Positions 54,689 through 62,784 of a DNA stretch of 64,000 nt are shown here, piece after piece; within the stretch, counting starts at the first letter, position 1; each line of letters begins with the position of its first letter. The notes under the pieces are model-generated. The model did no database searches and was not told the DNA's origin. It worked only from the letters and a program-made list of their open reading frames with translations. The translations under genes and the position numbers were made by a program. The DNA is from Niabella ginsenosidivorans. Its GTDB lineage: Bacteria > Bacteroidota > Bacteroidia > Chitinophagales > Chitinophagaceae. The stretch is from positions 496,001 to 560,000 of the forward strand of contig NZ_CP015772.1 of the NCBI RefSeq assembly GCF_001654455.1, given 5' to 3'.

Positions 54689-55315
54689 ATGTCGATCAGG
54701 GTTTTTATATATGACGATAATATAGCAAGACGGGATAGTCTTAAAAACCTGATCCAGTTTACTGATGAATTTGAGTATGCCGGAGAGGCAGAAAATTGTA
54801 AGAATGCCGTTGCCGAAATGGAAGACACACAACCGGATGTTGTTTTGATGGACATCAATATGCCGGAGGTAAATGGCCTGGAAGGTTTAAAAAAGATCAA
54901 AGCCGTTAACCCGGAAATCAAAGTACTGATGCAAACGGTTTTTGATGACAGCGATAAGATCTTTACCAGTATCCGCAATGGCGCCAGCGGGTATATTTTA
55001 AAAACCGACTCCTCGCAAAAATTGTTGCAGGCTATACGTGATGTATACAATGGCGGCGCTGTAATGAACCCGGGTATTGCTGTAAAAGTGCTGGATTACT
55101 TTAAGCCCTCTGTATCAGCAACTACCCTAAGCGACCGGGAAACAGAAGTGCTGAACCTTCTTGCAAACGGGCTAAGCTATAAAATGATAGCGGACAAGCT
55201 GGGGGTTACATTTAACACGGTTAGCACGTACACAAAAAGGATTTATGAAAAACTTCATGTGGCTTCATTAGGAGAAGCCATTTCTTATTATTATAAACAT
55301 CTTAAATATGATTAA
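54689..55315 (+). CDS. NarL/LuxR-type response regulator
   Basis: This 208-aa regulator starts at 54689 (MSIRVFIYDDN). The receiver has acidic D9 and D10, phospho-acceptor D55 in VVLMDINMPEVNG and K105 in GYILKTDSS. The C-terminal LuxR helix-turn-helix is LSDRETEVLNLLANGLSYKMIADKLGVTFNTV. It begins 28 bp after the kinase stop and is surely its partner. An upstream extension of the frame into the kinase gene is unlikely. The target genes are unknown. Confidence 0.93.
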   Translation: MSIRVFIYDDNIARRDSLKNLIQFTDEFEYAGEAENCKNAVAEMEDTQPDVVLMDINMPEVNGLEGLKKIKAVNPEIKVLMQTVFDDSDKIFTSIRNGASGYILKTDSSQKLLQAIRDVYNGGAVMNPGIAVKVLDYFKPSVSATTLSDRETEVLNLLANGLSYKMIADKLGVTFNTVSTYTKRIYEKLHVASLGEAISYYYKHLKYD

Positions 55316-55356
55316 TTGCCTACAGAAAGATACCTTTTTTTACTGTTCTACCAAAC

Positions 55357-55386
55357 AAAGCCATCATTTTTGATGGCTTTTATTAT
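55357..55386 (+). terminator. Intrinsic terminator of the response regulator gene
   Basis: The 10-bp stem AAAGCCATCA/TGATGGCTTT (55357-55366 with 55371-55380) is followed by TATTAT, 42 bp after the stop. Confidence 0.8.
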
Positions 55387-55444
55387 AAAGGGAATTCTTG
55401 TACCGTTTAGACTTTTAAATGGCACCAGGTGAAGGTATGCCAGG

Positions 55445-55478
55445 AGCTTGCCGAAGCCTGATCATCCTTCGGCAAGCT
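55445..55478. repeat. Palindromic hairpin repeat
   Basis: AGCTTGCCGAAG and CTTCGGCAAGCT form a perfect 12-bp inverted repeat around a 10-base loop. There is no U-tract, so it is more like a REP-type palindrome than a terminator. Confidence 0.65.
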
Positions 55479-55527
55479 GTTAATGACAAGTATCTTATTG
55501 TATTGAAAGCCAACAATATACAAGATC

Positions 55528-55885
55528 GTCGTCTCGACCGAGTGCGGAGAACGAGCGGAGAGATCTCTGTAACAGATGAGATCCCTCTGCGCACCCGCTG
55601 AAAGCGGGTTTGGGATGACGATTAAAAAAAAATTGTCATCCGAATAAACTTAAATGCAATGTTTTTATGGTTGCCAAGTTAATGACGAGCATTGTAAGTT
55701 GTTGGAAAATGAATCTACATAAGGAATATCATTCCGGATGGAGCGGAGCTGAATGAGCAGAAGCATCTCTCTGATAATACAGAGATCCCCGGCTTTTCTG
55801 GCTATCGCGGGCTGCGCCCGGGATAACGATTGAAAAAATTGTCATCCCAATAAGCTTAAAGGTAACGCTTTTATGATTGGCTGCC
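55528..55885. repeat. Pair of diverged direct repeats (REP/QUAD-like zone)
   Basis: Two diverged copies of a ~150-bp unit follow each other (about 55528-55674 and 55728-55885). Both contain GAGCGGAG, a GAGATCTCTGT-type hairpin, a GGG(C)TG...GGGAT(G/A)ACGATT segment, then A-run ATTGTCATCC and AATAA(A/G)CTTAAA. Further hairpin-type words (TGCTGAATT...TTTCAGCATC, TCCCGGAACAGGTCCGGGA) follow to 56040. The whole zone is non-coding repeat. Confidence 0.65.
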
Positions 55886-56191
55886 CATGACAGATTATAT
55901 GATACGTTAAAACCCAACCCCGTTTTAGTCATGCTGAATTCCCGCCTGGATGACCCCGGTCGGACGGGTATTTCAGCATCTATGTATGTATCACTCAACA
56001 GATCCTGAAACAAAAACAAATCCCGGAACAGGTCCGGGATGGCATCTTCAGGGTACCCCTAAGAAGAATTGTCATTGCCTTATTGATTTTGCTTTTGCAA
56101 ATAGAAAACTCAGGGCGACTGTGTGCTTTGAATGTCGAAATAGTAGTATGTATCAGACCCGGCTATACACCCAACACGGTTGTTTTTAAAA

Positions 56192-57106
56192 CTACTGCAA
56201 CTGCACCTTACCAAACTCGCTCCGGATATATACCTTGCGCTGGCTGTTGTTTGAAGGGCTGTTGTAGCGTATTTCGGTAAAATTCTTGCCATCATTATCA
56301 TCCAGCCGGATACTGCTGTTGTTTTTTACGCGGCCAAACTTGGTGGATATGTTAAAATCAGCATCAAAACCAGCGGGCAGGGTAATGATAAGATCAGAGT
56401 ATTTTGCATCGATATTGATCTTATGGATGTCGTTGGTGAACCGGATCTCCGGCTTTGTGCAAAACTCAAAATTTCCATCAAAATTACCCGAGAGCTTTTC
56501 TATTTTTACTTTTGAAAATTTTAAAGTCGCATTTGTATTTACCAGCAACTGGGAAGACAGTGAGCCAAATTCAACAGAGAGCTGGCTGATATTCGGCAGT
56601 GCACCTGTTTTAAGGTCGCCATAGGACTGGAAGATCGCAATATTGCCTTTCCTGTCCGGAACAGTTGTATTCCCAAAAGAATTGACAATCTTTAAATTCG
56701 TATTAGCCGGAATATATACTTCATAGTTGATCTGCATGGAAGAACTGCTGTTCCTGCCATGATTGCGCCCCTGGTTCCTGCCATTAATCTTTGTTTCAAA
56801 ATAGGGGTTGGCACCTCCATTACTTTCGATATCAATGGAATTGAGAATGGATTGGGCCGCCTCATCAGTGCTGGCTTTTACCACAATGGTAACGTTCACC
56901 TTCACTTCGCTTTGCGCCCAATGGTTAATAGTAACATTGCCGAAAGAGTTTTTAACAGACACTTTTGAGCTGCTGCTTAGAGGATAGCTCTGGGTAAAGG
57001 ATTTCCTTTTTTCATAGTTCCAGTCATTACCGGATGCATAGACGGTTGAATATACCAGCAGCAGGATAAAAAAGCTAAATAATTTTATATGTTTTGTCAT
57101 TACCAT
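56192..57106 (-). CDS. Secreted DUF4097-like beta-solenoid protein
   Basis: This 304-aa protein has a signal peptide (about 1-25, IKLFSFFILLLVYSTVYA-SG). Repeated strands of the SFGNVTI / SFGNTTV / SYGDLKTG / EFGSLSSQL / KFGRVKN / EFGKVQLQ type run through the whole mature part, the periodicity of DUF4097/DUF2807-like adhesins. It overlaps the 3' end of the anti-sigma gene by 26-32 bp, so it is the last gene of the sigma operon. The start may be 57106 or 57100. It is a likely envelope target of the sigma system. Confidence 0.8.
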   Translation of the reverse strand: MVMTKHIKLFSFFILLLVYSTVYASGNDWNYEKRKSFTQSYPLSSSSKVSVKNSFGNVTINHWAQSEVKVNVTIVVKASTDEAAQSILNSIDIESNGGANPYFETKINGRNQGRNHGRNSSSSMQINYEVYIPANTNLKIVNSFGNTTVPDRKGNIAIFQSYGDLKTGALPNISQLSVEFGSLSSQLLVNTNATLKFSKVKIEKLSGNFDGNFEFCTKPEIRFTNDIHKINIDAKYSDLIITLPAGFDADFNISTKFGRVKNNSSIRLDDNDGKNFTEIRYNSPSNNSQRKVYIRSEFGKVQLQ

Positions 57107-57785
57107 TTTGTTGTTTCAATTTTTTAGTGATCTCTAATTGTTTATTTAACAGTTCGGTCTGCATTTTCAGGTTATCGATCATAGCGTTCAGAAGCTGCTC
57201 GCTGTTTAACCCTTCATCATATTGCTGTTTAAGGGCGCCATAGGATTTGTTCAATGCGGTCAGATCCTGAGAAAACTGTTTAAATAATTCCGGATGATGA
57301 TTTTTTAATGTTGCTATTTCCTTTTGCTTTATTTCAATTAAACGTGCGTAGTGGAACAGCTCCTCATTAATTGTTCCCTGCGGGGAAGTGTTTTCAGGGT
57401 TCGTTCTGTCTTTCTTTTGATTGTTTTGTGCAGACGGATCAGGTTCGTCCTTGCCCCGTGCCAGAAAATGCTCTTCTCCGGACAGCGTATTGGTATCTGT
57501 TCCGTTCGGGGTCACTGTATCGGTATCTTTCAGTGTGGTCTTTGCAACCGGGCCGGATGAAGGGGCTGCCGGTTTCCAGTACGGCCGGCTTAATACACCT
57601 GCTGTTATTATGATCATCGCTGCGGCGGCCCATTTCCACCAGTTAACCGGAACCACTTTAGCAGGAGCAGGTTCTTCAGTTGCCTGTATTTTTTTTTCCA
57701 GACGCTTCCATAGGGCCGCTGAAGGCTCATGGTCGTCAAATGCTTCTTTATTTTTCCGTATAAAATCTTCCAGTTTATTGCTCAT
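57075..57785 (-). CDS. Anti-sigma factor-like membrane protein
   Basis: This 236-aa protein has an N-terminal cytoplasmic part (MSNKLEDFIRKNKEAFDDHEP ... LWKRLEKKI), one membrane helix (WKWAAAAMIIITAGVLS, about 50-68), and a periplasmic Pro/Thr/Asp-rich and then coiled region with EIKQKEIATLKNHHPELF and LLNAMIDNLKMQTELLNKQL. It lacks the FecR domain. The gene overlaps the ECF sigma gene upstream by 11 bp, which supports an anti-sigma role; otherwise it has no recognised family. The C-terminal leucine-rich helix may form a coiled coil. Confidence 0.72.
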   Translation of the reverse strand: MSNKLEDFIRKNKEAFDDHEPSAALWKRLEKKIQATEEPAPAKVVPVNWWKWAAAAMIIITAGVLSRPYWKPAAPSSGPVAKTTLKDTDTVTPNGTDTNTLSGEEHFLARGKDEPDPSAQNNQKKDRTNPENTSPQGTINEELFHYARLIEIKQKEIATLKNHHPELFKQFSQDLTALNKSYGALKQQYDEGLNSEQLLNAMIDNLKMQTELLNKQLEITKKLKQQNGNDKTYKII

Positions 57786-58332
57786 TACTGTTCGCGTTTA
57801 AGATGTCCAGTACTTTTTTCTTTGCACGGTGAAAAATGGTACGTACATTATTATGAGAGATGTTGAGCAGAGCAGCAATTTCTTCCTGCTTCAGTTCATC
57901 TATAACAAACAAATTAAAAATGACCCGGTAATTTTCCGGTAATTCTTTTATAGCCGCCTTTACGCGGAATACATCAAACTCAAAATCTTCTTCATTTACT
58001 TTGGCGGTCTCATCCGCAATACTTTTAGACAGATCTATATCCGCCCAGCTGATCTTCCGCTTCCGGAGCAGGCTGATGGATTTATTGATAACAATCCGGC
58101 GCAGCCAGGCCTCAAAAGAGCTTTTATAGGTAAAAGATTCCAGGTTGTTAAAAGCATCAATAAATGCCTCCTGAACCATATCTTCCGCATCTGCAATATT
58201 ATTCAAAATGCGCATGCTGCTGTTCAGCATGGGTTTTGCATAACGTTCATATACCTCAAAATAGGCATTCTTGTCACCCTTTCTGCAAAGTTCAACCTGC
58301 TCATCTCTCGCTATTTCCAAGGTCTGGTTCAA
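57775..58332 (-). CDS. ECF-type RNA polymerase sigma factor
   Basis: This 185-aa sigma-70 family factor has region 2 (about 20-85, YFEVYERYAKPMLNSSMRIL, ADAEDMVQEAFIDAFNN) and region 4 (about 128-175, AIKELPENYRVIFNLFVID, EEIAALLNISHNNVRTIFHRAKKKV). It should direct transcription of envelope genes under control of the overlapping anti-sigma-like protein. The start ATG at 58332 is the only sensible one. Autoregulation is plausible. Confidence 0.93.
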   Translation of the reverse strand: MNQTLEIARDEQVELCRKGDKNAYFEVYERYAKPMLNSSMRILNNIADAEDMVQEAFIDAFNNLESFTYKSSFEAWLRRIVINKSISLLRKRKISWADIDLSKSIADETAKVNEEDFEFDVFRVKAAIKELPENYRVIFNLFVIDELKQEEIAALLNISHNNVRTIFHRAKKKVLDILNANSNEQ

Positions 58333-58478
58333 ACGTAATTACTTCCCTTTTACTAAATAATAGTAAAAAGTTTGAAAATGTTACACCTTTTTCGAATTAT
58401 TTTTGCCTTGTATTTAAAGCGAACTGAAGTAATTGGTAAAATTTACTGCTTAAGGAGTACAATCTGTCAATTATCCGA

Positions 58479-59771
58479 ATGATGTACAGTAGAATCAGTC
58501 AATTTGTGCTCCATTTTTGGACCGGGATCATCAATATGGGTATAGAGCCGGAACTGCCGTTAATTGAATGCAGGCGTGTCCGGTTATTAAATGTGCTGGT
58601 ATTCATTGCAATTCCCCCGGTAATGATCTATCCCTTTATAAATTGGATGCAGGGACGCTATTTCCTTGTGGGCTTGAATATCGTAAACCTCGCGTCGTTG
58701 CTGCTGGTATTGCTGCTTCATAAAAAGCGTAAATATATGGCTGCCCGGTATACCCGCATTGGCTGCAGTATTTTTGTTTATACGGTTTCGGGACTTTGTT
58801 TTCATACAGGTGCTGAGTATTTTTTGCTGAATACGCTGATCCTTACAATAATTGTATTTGATAATAAATGGGTTATAGCAGGCATCAGCTTGCTGATCAT
58901 TACTGCGGCGGCATTGGCCCTTACGCACCCGGTGCCAATGTACCCGATAGGGCCGGTGCGTGCCGGTAGAATAGGGAGCAATATTGTTTTATCTTTACTT
59001 TTTACAGTATTAGCGCTGTATTTTTTTAAAAGCATTCAGCAGGATTATCAGCAGGAAATTGAAAAACAAAAGCAGGCTTTATTCCTGATGAATCAGGATA
59101 AGGAGAAGTTGTTTTCCATTATTGCGCATGATATCCGTAGTCCTTTAGCCAGTCTGGAGGCATTGATGTCTCAGTTCCAGGATGGATTCTTAAGCGGCCC
59201 AGAACTGAACGAAGCCTCTGTAGTGATCCGGAACCGGGTGTCGGGTCTGAACAGGACCATGGATAATCTGCTTCGCTGGAGCATGTTAGGAATGCGTGGA
59301 ATAAAGACGCATGCACAGCATTTTCTTATTTTGCCTGTTCTGGAAGAAGTCATCCAGCTCTTTAATACGGTGGCAGGGCAGAAGCATATACAAATGGAGC
59401 TGCAGGTGCCTGACGAATTAGCGGTTTATGCCGATCAGGATCAGGTTGCGGTTATCCTGCGTAACCTGGTAAGTAATGCATTGAAATTCAGTTATGAGGG
59501 AGGAAATATTGTTATTACGGCAGCTCAAAAAGATGATCAGGTGCTGCTCCGGATCGCGGACCGGGGAATGGGTATGGATGAGCAGCGGACCAGTGCATTA
59601 TTTGCAGGATTGCAGCAACCCGGTTATGGAACTTACGGAGAACGGGGAACGGGCCTGGGCTTATTGTTATGCAAAGAATTTGCATTGCTGAATAAGGGTA
59701 CTATTGAGGCAGAGAGCCGGGAGGGCAGGGGAACGGTCTTTACCCTGACCTTACAAAAAGGGGATTATTAA
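58479..59771 (+). CDS. Six-helix membrane sensor histidine kinase A
   Basis: This 430-aa kinase has about six membrane helices (about 38-190) with no known sensor domain. A short coiled linker (QQDYQQEIEKQKQALFLMNQD) leads to the HisKA dimerisation helix with phospho-His217 in FSIIAHDIRSPL. The HATPase shows LRNLVSNALKFSYEGG (N box), DRGMGMDE (G1) and GERGTGLGLLLCKEF (G2). No receiver and no regulator are encoded nearby. It is a close paralogue of the kinase at 59932, with shared words in sensor and kinase parts (MNQDKEKLFS and RGTGLGLLLCKEFA), so a tandem duplication is likely. Confidence 0.93.
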   Translation: MMYSRISQFVLHFWTGIINMGIEPELPLIECRRVRLLNVLVFIAIPPVMIYPFINWMQGRYFLVGLNIVNLASLLLVLLLHKKRKYMAARYTRIGCSIFVYTVSGLCFHTGAEYFLLNTLILTIIVFDNKWVIAGISLLIITAAALALTHPVPMYPIGPVRAGRIGSNIVLSLLFTVLALYFFKSIQQDYQQEIEKQKQALFLMNQDKEKLFSIIAHDIRSPLASLEALMSQFQDGFLSGPELNEASVVIRNRVSGLNRTMDNLLRWSMLGMRGIKTHAQHFLILPVLEEVIQLFNTVAGQKHIQMELQVPDELAVYADQDQVAVILRNLVSNALKFSYEGGNIVITAAQKDDQVLLRIADRGMGMDEQRTSALFAGLQQPGYGTYGERGTGLGLLLCKEFALLNKGTIEAESREGRGTVFTLTLQKGDY

Positions 59772-59931
59772 AATCAGAGTGCCAATAAACAAACGATTAA
59801 ATGAAGTAAGGATTTATACAGAAAGCTTTAAATACAAGGTGCTCTTAATAAAATAGGCGCTTTTGAATAAGTAGCAGCAGCTAATGTACAGCCTCATTTT
59901 ACTATTCATCTAAAAATTGCCTGAACAAAGA

Positions 59932-61260
59932 ATGATTAAAAAGGTATTTAAAACGGTTATTGCGTATCTGGAGAGAAAGGCGTCTATAGGAACCTACCCG
60001 GGCATGCCCTACCTGGAAGAGCGGCGTACGAGGCTGCTGAATTTGATTGCGCTGCCCTGTGTTCCGCTGATGTTTTTTTTCTGTATCGTAAATTTAGTGC
60101 AGGGCCGTTATATATTGTCAGCAATAAATATGGCCAATACGCTTTCATCAATATTTGTGCTCGTACTGCATTATCACAAACGGTATTATTTTGCACGGTT
60201 ATTCCTTTTGGGATTTAATCTTGTCTTTTTTACCATTGCCGGACTGTATTTTCACAACGGGTCCGAGTATTTTTTGCTGAGCATCCTGCTTGTTACCATG
60301 CTGGTTTATGACGAGGGATGGCTGGAAATTATACTTTGCATACTGGTGGTACTGGCTATTATGCTGGTGATCTTTTTTCCGCAACCTTCTGTTCTGGGGG
60401 CGCCCGTTTCCAGGGGCCGGGTATTTGCAAATATTTTAAGTGTAACCGTCTTTATTGTATTCATTATCCTGTTCTTTAAACGTATACAATACGGGTATCA
60501 AAGCCAGGTTGAACACCAGCGGCAGGCGCTGCAGGCTATGAATCAGGATAAGGAAAAATTGTTTTCCATAGTAGCGCATGATATCCGCAGCCCGCTGATC
60601 ACCTTACAATCATTGCTTGATCAGTTTCAGGAAGGAGTGCTCAGTGCAGATGAACTGCTGGCTGCATCCGGTTTATTAAGAGAGCGGGTTGCAGGCTTAA
60701 ATGGCACATTGGATAATTTATTGCGCTGGAGTACACTGGGTATGCAGGGCCTGCATACCCAGCCTCGTAATTTTTATTTATTGCCCATCCTCACAGAGGC
60801 GATTCAGTTTTTTGACCTGCTTATAGCGCAAAAGAACATACAGATACATACCCGGGTGCCTGATACGGCAGTGCTGTATGCAGACCGGGACCAGGTATCG
60901 GTTATTCTCCGCAACCTCATCAGCAATGCCGTGAAATTCAGTTTTGAAGGAGGAACGATCACTGTTGGGATGGAAGAGCACAATGGTATGATTGTGCTTT
61001 CAGTGGCAGATCAGGGAGCAGGAATGGATGAACAACGGCTCAGCACATTATTCCTGAACCGTCAGCAACCGGAGTTCGGTACCGCAGGAGAACGGGGAAC
61101 GGGCCTCGGGCTATTGTTGTGTAAAGAATTTGCGCAATTAAATAACGGCGATATCCGGGTAAAAAGCCTCCCGGGAAAAGGTACCGTATTCAGCATTAGC
61201 CTGCAAAAAGGAACACTGCCTGCTTCTGCAAACAAAGCCCTGACGTTGACAACTGAATAG
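59932..61260 (+). CDS. Six-helix membrane sensor histidine kinase B (paralogue)
   Basis: This 442-aa kinase, read from the ATG at 59932, has the same plan as kinase A: six helices (to ~185), the linker YGYQSQVEHQRQALQAMNQDKEKL, phospho-His216 in FSIVAHDIRSPL, N box LRNLISNAVKFSFEGG, DQGAGMDEQRLS and RGTGLGLLLCKEFAQLNNGD. A TTG 15 bp further upstream is an alternative start. A shared motif FHNGSEYFLL / FHTGAEYFLL in the membrane part marks the common sensor. A 160-bp gap separates the two genes. Cognate regulator unknown. Confidence 0.92.
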   Translation: MIKKVFKTVIAYLERKASIGTYPGMPYLEERRTRLLNLIALPCVPLMFFFCIVNLVQGRYILSAINMANTLSSIFVLVLHYHKRYYFARLFLLGFNLVFFTIAGLYFHNGSEYFLLSILLVTMLVYDEGWLEIILCILVVLAIMLVIFFPQPSVLGAPVSRGRVFANILSVTVFIVFIILFFKRIQYGYQSQVEHQRQALQAMNQDKEKLFSIVAHDIRSPLITLQSLLDQFQEGVLSADELLAASGLLRERVAGLNGTLDNLLRWSTLGMQGLHTQPRNFYLLPILTEAIQFFDLLIAQKNIQIHTRVPDTAVLYADRDQVSVILRNLISNAVKFSFEGGTITVGMEEHNGMIVLSVADQGAGMDEQRLSTLFLNRQQPEFGTAGERGTGLGLLLCKEFAQLNNGDIRVKSLPGKGTVFSISLQKGTLPASANKALTLTTE

Positions 61261-62167
61261 CAAAGGGCCAATGGTTATTCGCCTGCACTTAAGTTAATGC
61301 ATCTTTTTTTATTATGAGCCCGCTGTGGTACTGCTATGAAACCTCGTTGCGTCGCACCCGTCAGCTATAGTGCTGCTATCAACACAACGCAACAATATAA
61401 GCTAATGCAGCGCTGATGAATAGTTTGTGAAAAATGATTGACAATAGGGTTTCTATGGGAACAGGGAATATAGGCAAGTATTATGTTTCAAGTAAATCCG
61501 GTGATCGCAAAATGAGCTTTAGCCCTTTGCCGATAAGCCCTGATAGGGACCGGGGTTCAACAGGTCGCCCCCAATGGGGCTATTGATCTTTATTCACAAT
61601 ATTTACTACCTGTAATGAGCCCTATGGGGGCTAATATGCAAGTGAAATTTATTATAGACCTAAACAAAGTGTTACGGCTAAGTTGCCGGGCATTAAAAAT
61701 TCCTAAAAGCAGATGGATCTATTTTAGGATATAGCATTCCCGATACCCCCGGATTTCCAGGCAGCACCAAAAGAAAGGGCCCGTGCCATTCAATGCTTCC
61801 GCAGAATTTGCAGAACAGCGCAGGCACCGTCCATCTGCGCTTCCGCCATTGGCGGAAGTCTGCGTTCCGAAGGTTCGGAACAGCGGGACGTAACACGACC
61901 AACAAAAAATCGTTGCGTCTTCGGGAAACTTTTCGGTCTGATTAAAATGTCATTTCCGTATTAGCTATTGGTAACTTTCCTGCAAACAGCTTCATGAAGC
62001 CCTGTAAGGGCGGCCTATTTGACGCAGTTTGGAAAGTTTAAGTGGCTGGAGAATTAAAGTAGCCAACACAGCCCAATATATTTTTGGAATAGGTATTCTC
62101 AATGCCGTTGCATTTTCAGGTAGACCCGGAATAAATCAATGCGAAAGAAAAATAGCAGTTCTCAATG
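61261..62167. other. Long non-coding region with structured repeats
   Basis: About 900 bp after kinase B carry no convincing gene; a 70-codon minus-strand frame at 61693-61905 crosses a palindromic structure and is rejected. Two GC hairpins lie at 61567-61581 (GCCCC/GGGGC) and 61618-61633 (AGCCC/GGGGGCT), and a nested palindrome structure lies at 61828-61890. The text resembles short palindromic repeats common between genes in this group. Confidence 0.5.
61828..61890. repeat. Nested palindromes: potential three-way junction
   Basis: CGTCC (61828-61832) can pair with GGACG (61886-61890). Inside are two perfect palindromes, CTTCCGCCA-T-TGGCGGAAG (61840-61858) and GTTCCGAA-GG-TTCGGAAC (61864-61881). 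On either strand this can fold as two arms on a closing stem. It is probably a REP-type repeat. Confidence 0.6.
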
Positions 62168-62389
62168 CTACAAATAATACCAGGGGTTTCTTTTAGAAGA
62201 ATGGATATAGTTTTTTACATTTCTGAAAAAGGCCAGTACCAGGTAAATAATAATGGGAGAGCCCATTGTTAAAACAGAAGTATAAATAAAATACTGGCGG
62301 ATGCGGCTGGGAGAAATACTCAACCGGTTCCCTATTGAGGAACAAACACCAAAGGCGTTCCACTCAACAAAGCTTTTAAGACGGTTCAT
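62168..62389 (-). CDS. PspC-like small membrane protein
   Basis: This 73-aa protein, read from the ATG at 62389 (MNRLKSFVEWNAFGVCSSIG), has one amphipathic N-terminal segment with NRLSISPSRIRQYFIYTSVL and a membrane helix (MGSPIIIYLVLAF) followed by a basic tail. It matches the small PspC-domain proteins of Bacteroidota. PspC is linked to the envelope stress response in other bacteria; its role here is unknown. A longer frame to 62419 is possible but lacks family similarity. Confidence 0.75.
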   Translation of the reverse strand: MNRLKSFVEWNAFGVCSSIGNRLSISPSRIRQYFIYTSVLTMGSPIIIYLVLAFFRNVKNYIHSSKRNPWYYL

Positions 62390-62784
62390 AGTTAGTAAAT
62401 CTGAAATGGAATACCGCAAAATTATCTAATATTCATTGAAATGACAATTTTGGCCCTTTAAAACCGTCAAAAAATTGTAAATTTGCGCCATTCCGATACG
62501 GGATAATGATGTATATAACGATTTTGAAAATGGTATAAGAGCAGCAATATGTGTTAGAGGAAAGCTGTTTACATTTTAGCAAAAAATAATATACGTTTAT
62601 TTTCGCAATCGGCAGATGACCTGCAGCGCACGGCATAGACTCTGTTGATTTTCGCCCGGCAGGGTATCCATGCAGGGGGCGCTACGGCGAAACGGCTCTT
62701 TTGCAATTTACACAGGCTGGTAAAGAAAAAATGGCAGTATCAGCTACCGTTTTAAAAAACTGCCTTTAACAGTGAAAAATGATT
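62390..62784. other. Intergenic region upstream of acnB
   Basis: This ~395-bp gap between divergent genes is AT-rich with no recognised RNA. A -7-like TAAATTTG is at about 62477-62484. The 300-bp stretch after it would form a long leader for acnB; a GC-rich segment near 62655-62695 could fold but matches no riboswitch I know. Confidence 0.4.

Larger units (their letters stand above)
55316..56191. other. Repeat-filled intergenic region
   Basis: Nearly 900 bp separate the response regulator from the convergent adhesin-like gene. Apart from the terminator at 55357-55386 and the hairpins and direct repeats described for 55443-56070, there is nothing that looks coding; frames of 60-96 codons follow repeat sequence. 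Confidence 0.6.

Noticed and set aside
61693-61905. 70-codon minus-strand frame
   Set aside because: It crosses the nested palindromes at 61828-61890 and has no family resemblance or start context.
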